In this document: piece by piece, positions 12,762 through 14,661 of the stretch
Numbering within the stretch: the first letter of the stretch is position 1
How the letters are laid out: each line of letters starts with the position of its first letter
Source: Clostridia bacterium
GTDB lineage: Bacteria; Bacillota; Clostridia; Oscillospirales; SIG627
NCBI GenBank assembly: GCA_017453605.1
Contig: JAFTEP010000179.1
Coordinates: 1-14,661, forward strand
Direction: 5' to 3'
Length of the DNA stretch: 14,661 nucleotides
Notes under the pieces: generated by a model
What the model was told of the DNA's origin: nothing
The model's input: the letters and a program-made list of their open reading frames with translations, nothing else
Database searches by the model: none
Position numbers and translations under genes: made by a program

Positions 12762-14661
12762 ATGAGAAACAATCTCGAATCGCTCGGACACGACAGAAAC
12801 GAATTGCAGCAGCGCGTTGAAGCGTTGTTAAAGGAGCTCAAAGGCAGGCTGAGAAAGCCCGCCGGGAATATAGAAAACCTTTCTTACAAGCCCTGCGATT
12901 ACAAGTCGGGAACGAAAATCCCCGTCCCCGACGGCACTTTTTCGCCTTTTCCACCGGACGGCCGCTGGGGCGGGAAGAGAGATTCTCACGCCTGGTTTTT
13001 GTTTGACGCCGACGTTCCCGATCCCGGGGAAGGCGCGAGGACGGAGCTTCGCGTGAAGACGGACAGACGCGGCTGGGACGCCTCGAATCCGCAGTTTATC
13101 CTCTATATCGACGGCAGGACCGTTCAGGGAATGGACGTCAATCACGAGACTGCCGTGCTGAATGATCCCGGCAGGCACAGCTTCGCGCTATACGCCTACA
13201 CCGGCACGGACGTGGACGGTCTTCTGAGCCTTTATATCTCGCTCGAAGAGGTCGACGAAGAGCTTGAGGGGCTGTATTTCGACCTCCTCGTCCCGCTCCG
13301 GACCGCGGATCAGACCGACTGCCGCTCGCCGGAGTACGCCGCTATTTTGAAAGAACTAAACGGCGCTATAAACCTTCTCGACACTCGGGATATTTATTCT
13401 CCCGCGTTTTACGAGAGCGTCCGCGCCGCCCGCGCGAGACTTAAAAAATTCTATTCGTCTCTCCCCGCGTCCGCTCCGGGACGCGTCGCCTGCATAGGTC
13501 ACACGCACATTGACGTCGCGTGGAAGTGGACGGTGCGGCAGACCGTCGAAAAGGCGCAGCGCTCCTTTGCGACCGCGCTCGCGCTTCTTGACAGATACCC
13601 CGAATACCGCTTCACGTCCTCTCAGGCCGTCCTCTACCGCTTCGTGAAAGAAGAGGATCCCGGCCTGTGGGAGCGCGTGAAAGCGAGGGTGAGAGAGGGC
13701 CGCTTCGAGCCCGAGGGCGCGATGTGGGTCGAGGCTGACTGCAATCTGCCCTCCGGCGAGAGCCTCGTGAGGCAGATCGTTTACGGCAAGAGGTTCTTCC
13801 GCGAGGAGTTTTCTAAAGAGTGCCGGGTGCTCTGGCTCCCGGACGTGTTCGGCTATTCGGCGGCGCTCCCGCAGATAATGAAAAAGAGCGGGATAACAAA
13901 ATTCGTCACGAGCAAGATCAGCTGGAACGATCAGAACACGATGCCCTTCGACTCGTTTTTGTGGCGCGGTATCGACGGTACGGAGATCTTCACCCATTTC
14001 ATCACCTCGCAGAAGCTTTCAGAAGGCTTCGAACGCCGCAGCACCTACGTCGCGCAGGGAACGCCCTCGATGATCGCGGGGACCTACGCGCGCTATCAGC
14101 AGAAGTATTATAACGGCGAGGTCACCTCGACGGTCGGCTTCGGGGACGGAGGCGGCGGCACGACGCCTGACGATATAGAGAATATCCGCCGCATGAAAAA
14201 GGCGCTTCCCGGTATGCCGACGGCGGCTTTCGAGAATCTCGGGGAGCATCTTGCGCGCGTGGAAAAAAACGCCCGCGCCGCGGGTCCTCTGCCGCTCTGG
14301 TCGGGCGAATTATATCTCGAATACCACCGCGGGACCTACACCTCGCAGGCAAACAACAAGAAAAACAACCGCAAGTGCGAATATCTTCTTCAGAACGCCG
14401 AGACTCTCGGCGTCGCCGCCGCCCTCACCTCCGGGTCAAAACCCGATCCCCGGGAGCTGAGGCGCGAATGGGAGATGCTGCTTCTCGATCAGTTCCACGA
14501 CATCATCCCCGGATCGAGCATCGGCGCGGTCTACGAGGACAGCGCCCGCGATTACGCCGCGATAAAAGATAAGTGTGAAAAACTAGTACGCCGCTCGCTG
14601 TCTGCGATCGCGGCGCGGGTCAAAAAGGCCGGGGTCCTGGTCTGGAACCCGACGCCGCACC
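12762..14661 (+). CDS. Alpha-mannosidase, GH38 family (5' part; runs off the window)
   Basis: The frame is open from ATG 12762 through 633 codons to the window end. The enzyme hydrolyses alpha-mannosides with retention, using an active-site zinc. Residues 1 to about 240 form an N-terminal beta/helical domain. The catalytic domain then shows GHTHIDVAWKW with zinc ligands H249 and D251, the nucleophile D361 in WLPDVFGYSAALPQI, GFGDGGGGTT (459-468), and H579-D580 in DQFHDIIPGSSI, the remaining zinc ligand. All key residues are present, so the visible part looks intact. Family members are usually 850-1050 residues, so a further 250-400 lie beyond the edge. No signal peptide. The start has a modest AAAGG about 10 bases upstream. 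It follows the GH78 gene after more than 500 bp of repeats, so co-transcription is uncertain. Alternative later starts would delete conserved sequence shared with the duplicated start. Confidence 0.93.
   Translation, partial: MRNNLESLGHDRNELQQRVEALLKELKGRLRKPAGNIENLSYKPCDYKSGTKIPVPDGTFSPFPPDGRWGGKRDSHAWFLFDADVPDPGEGARTELRVKTDRRGWDASNPQFILYIDGRTVQGMDVNHETAVLNDPGRHSFALYAYTGTDVDGLLSLYISLEEVDEELEGLYFDLLVPLRTADQTDCRSPEYAAILKELNGAINLLDTRDIYSPAFYESVRAARARLKKFYSSLPASAPGRVACIGHTHIDVAWKWTVRQTVEKAQRSFATALALLDRYPEYRFTSSQAVLYRFVKEEDPGLWERVKARVREGRFEPEGAMWVEADCNLPSGESLVRQIVYGKRFFREEFSKECRVLWLPDVFGYSAALPQIMKKSGITKFVTSKISWNDQNTMPFDSFLWRGIDGTEIFTHFITSQKLSEGFERRSTYVAQGTPSMIAGTYARYQQKYYNGEVTSTVGFGDGGGGTTPDDIENIRRMKKALPGMPTAAFENLGEHLARVEKNARAAGPLPLWSGELYLEYHRGTYTSQANNKKNNRKCEYLLQNAETLGVAAALTSGSKPDPRELRREWEMLLLDQFHDIIPGSSIGAVYEDSARDYAAIKDKCEKLVRRSLSAIAARVKKAGVLVWNPTPH

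Overview
The window looks like a GC-rich chromosome segment of an anaerobic, gut-type Clostridia member (Oscillospirales/Christensenellales-like, probably metagenome-derived). Supporting signs are strong GGAGG-type ribosome binding sites, sigma-A-like promoters (TTGACA-17-TAAAAT, TTGCCT-17-TATAAT), a Gram-positive UvrX/YqjW-type Y-family polymerase paired with a YolD-like protein, a DUF3502-like sugar-binding protein, and a cluster of cytoplasmic glycoside hydrolases. The taxon is inferred, not proven.

Layout. 1-1344: 3' part of an ABC sugar-binding lipoprotein gene, interrupted by an in-frame TAA, followed by a strong terminator. 1506-3100: promoter, overlapping palindromes, Y-family translesion polymerase and a small YolD-like gene. 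3104-3835 (-): AraC-family regulator, convergent with the repair pair (stops 3 bp apart) and divergent from a zinc-type dehydrogenase (3972-4967). The shared AraC/dehydrogenase promoter region carries an 8-bp direct repeat at 21-bp spacing, a plausible AraC operator. A terminator follows the dehydrogenase. 5031-5960 (-): membrane-anchored alpha/beta hydrolase, divergent from the glycoside hydrolase operon, with two back-to-back promoters between them.

6096-14661 is a glycan-degradation operon: a large GH106-like hydrolase, a GH20-like barrel protein, a GH78 alpha-L-rhamnosidase and, after a gap of more than 500 bp, a GH38 alpha-mannosidase that runs off the window. None of the four shows a signal peptide, so they probably trim oligosaccharides after import. 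The broken binding protein at the left edge is the kind of importer component that could feed such enzymes, although it is not in the same operon.

The most unusual part is 12237-12803, between the GH78 and GH38 genes. A 180-bp, hairpin-rich element is present twice (178/180 identical, 278 bp apart). The unit that is duplicated also contains the ribosome binding site and first 14 codons of the GH38 gene, leaving a detached 21-codon open frame between the two copies. The junctions show a short shared sequence (AACGAA), as expected for a microhomology-mediated tandem duplication. Each element can fold into four ordered stems, and both differences between the copies fall outside the stems. This could be a structured RNA, a REP-like repeat or a leader-peptide switch. 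It is the best candidate here for something not yet described.
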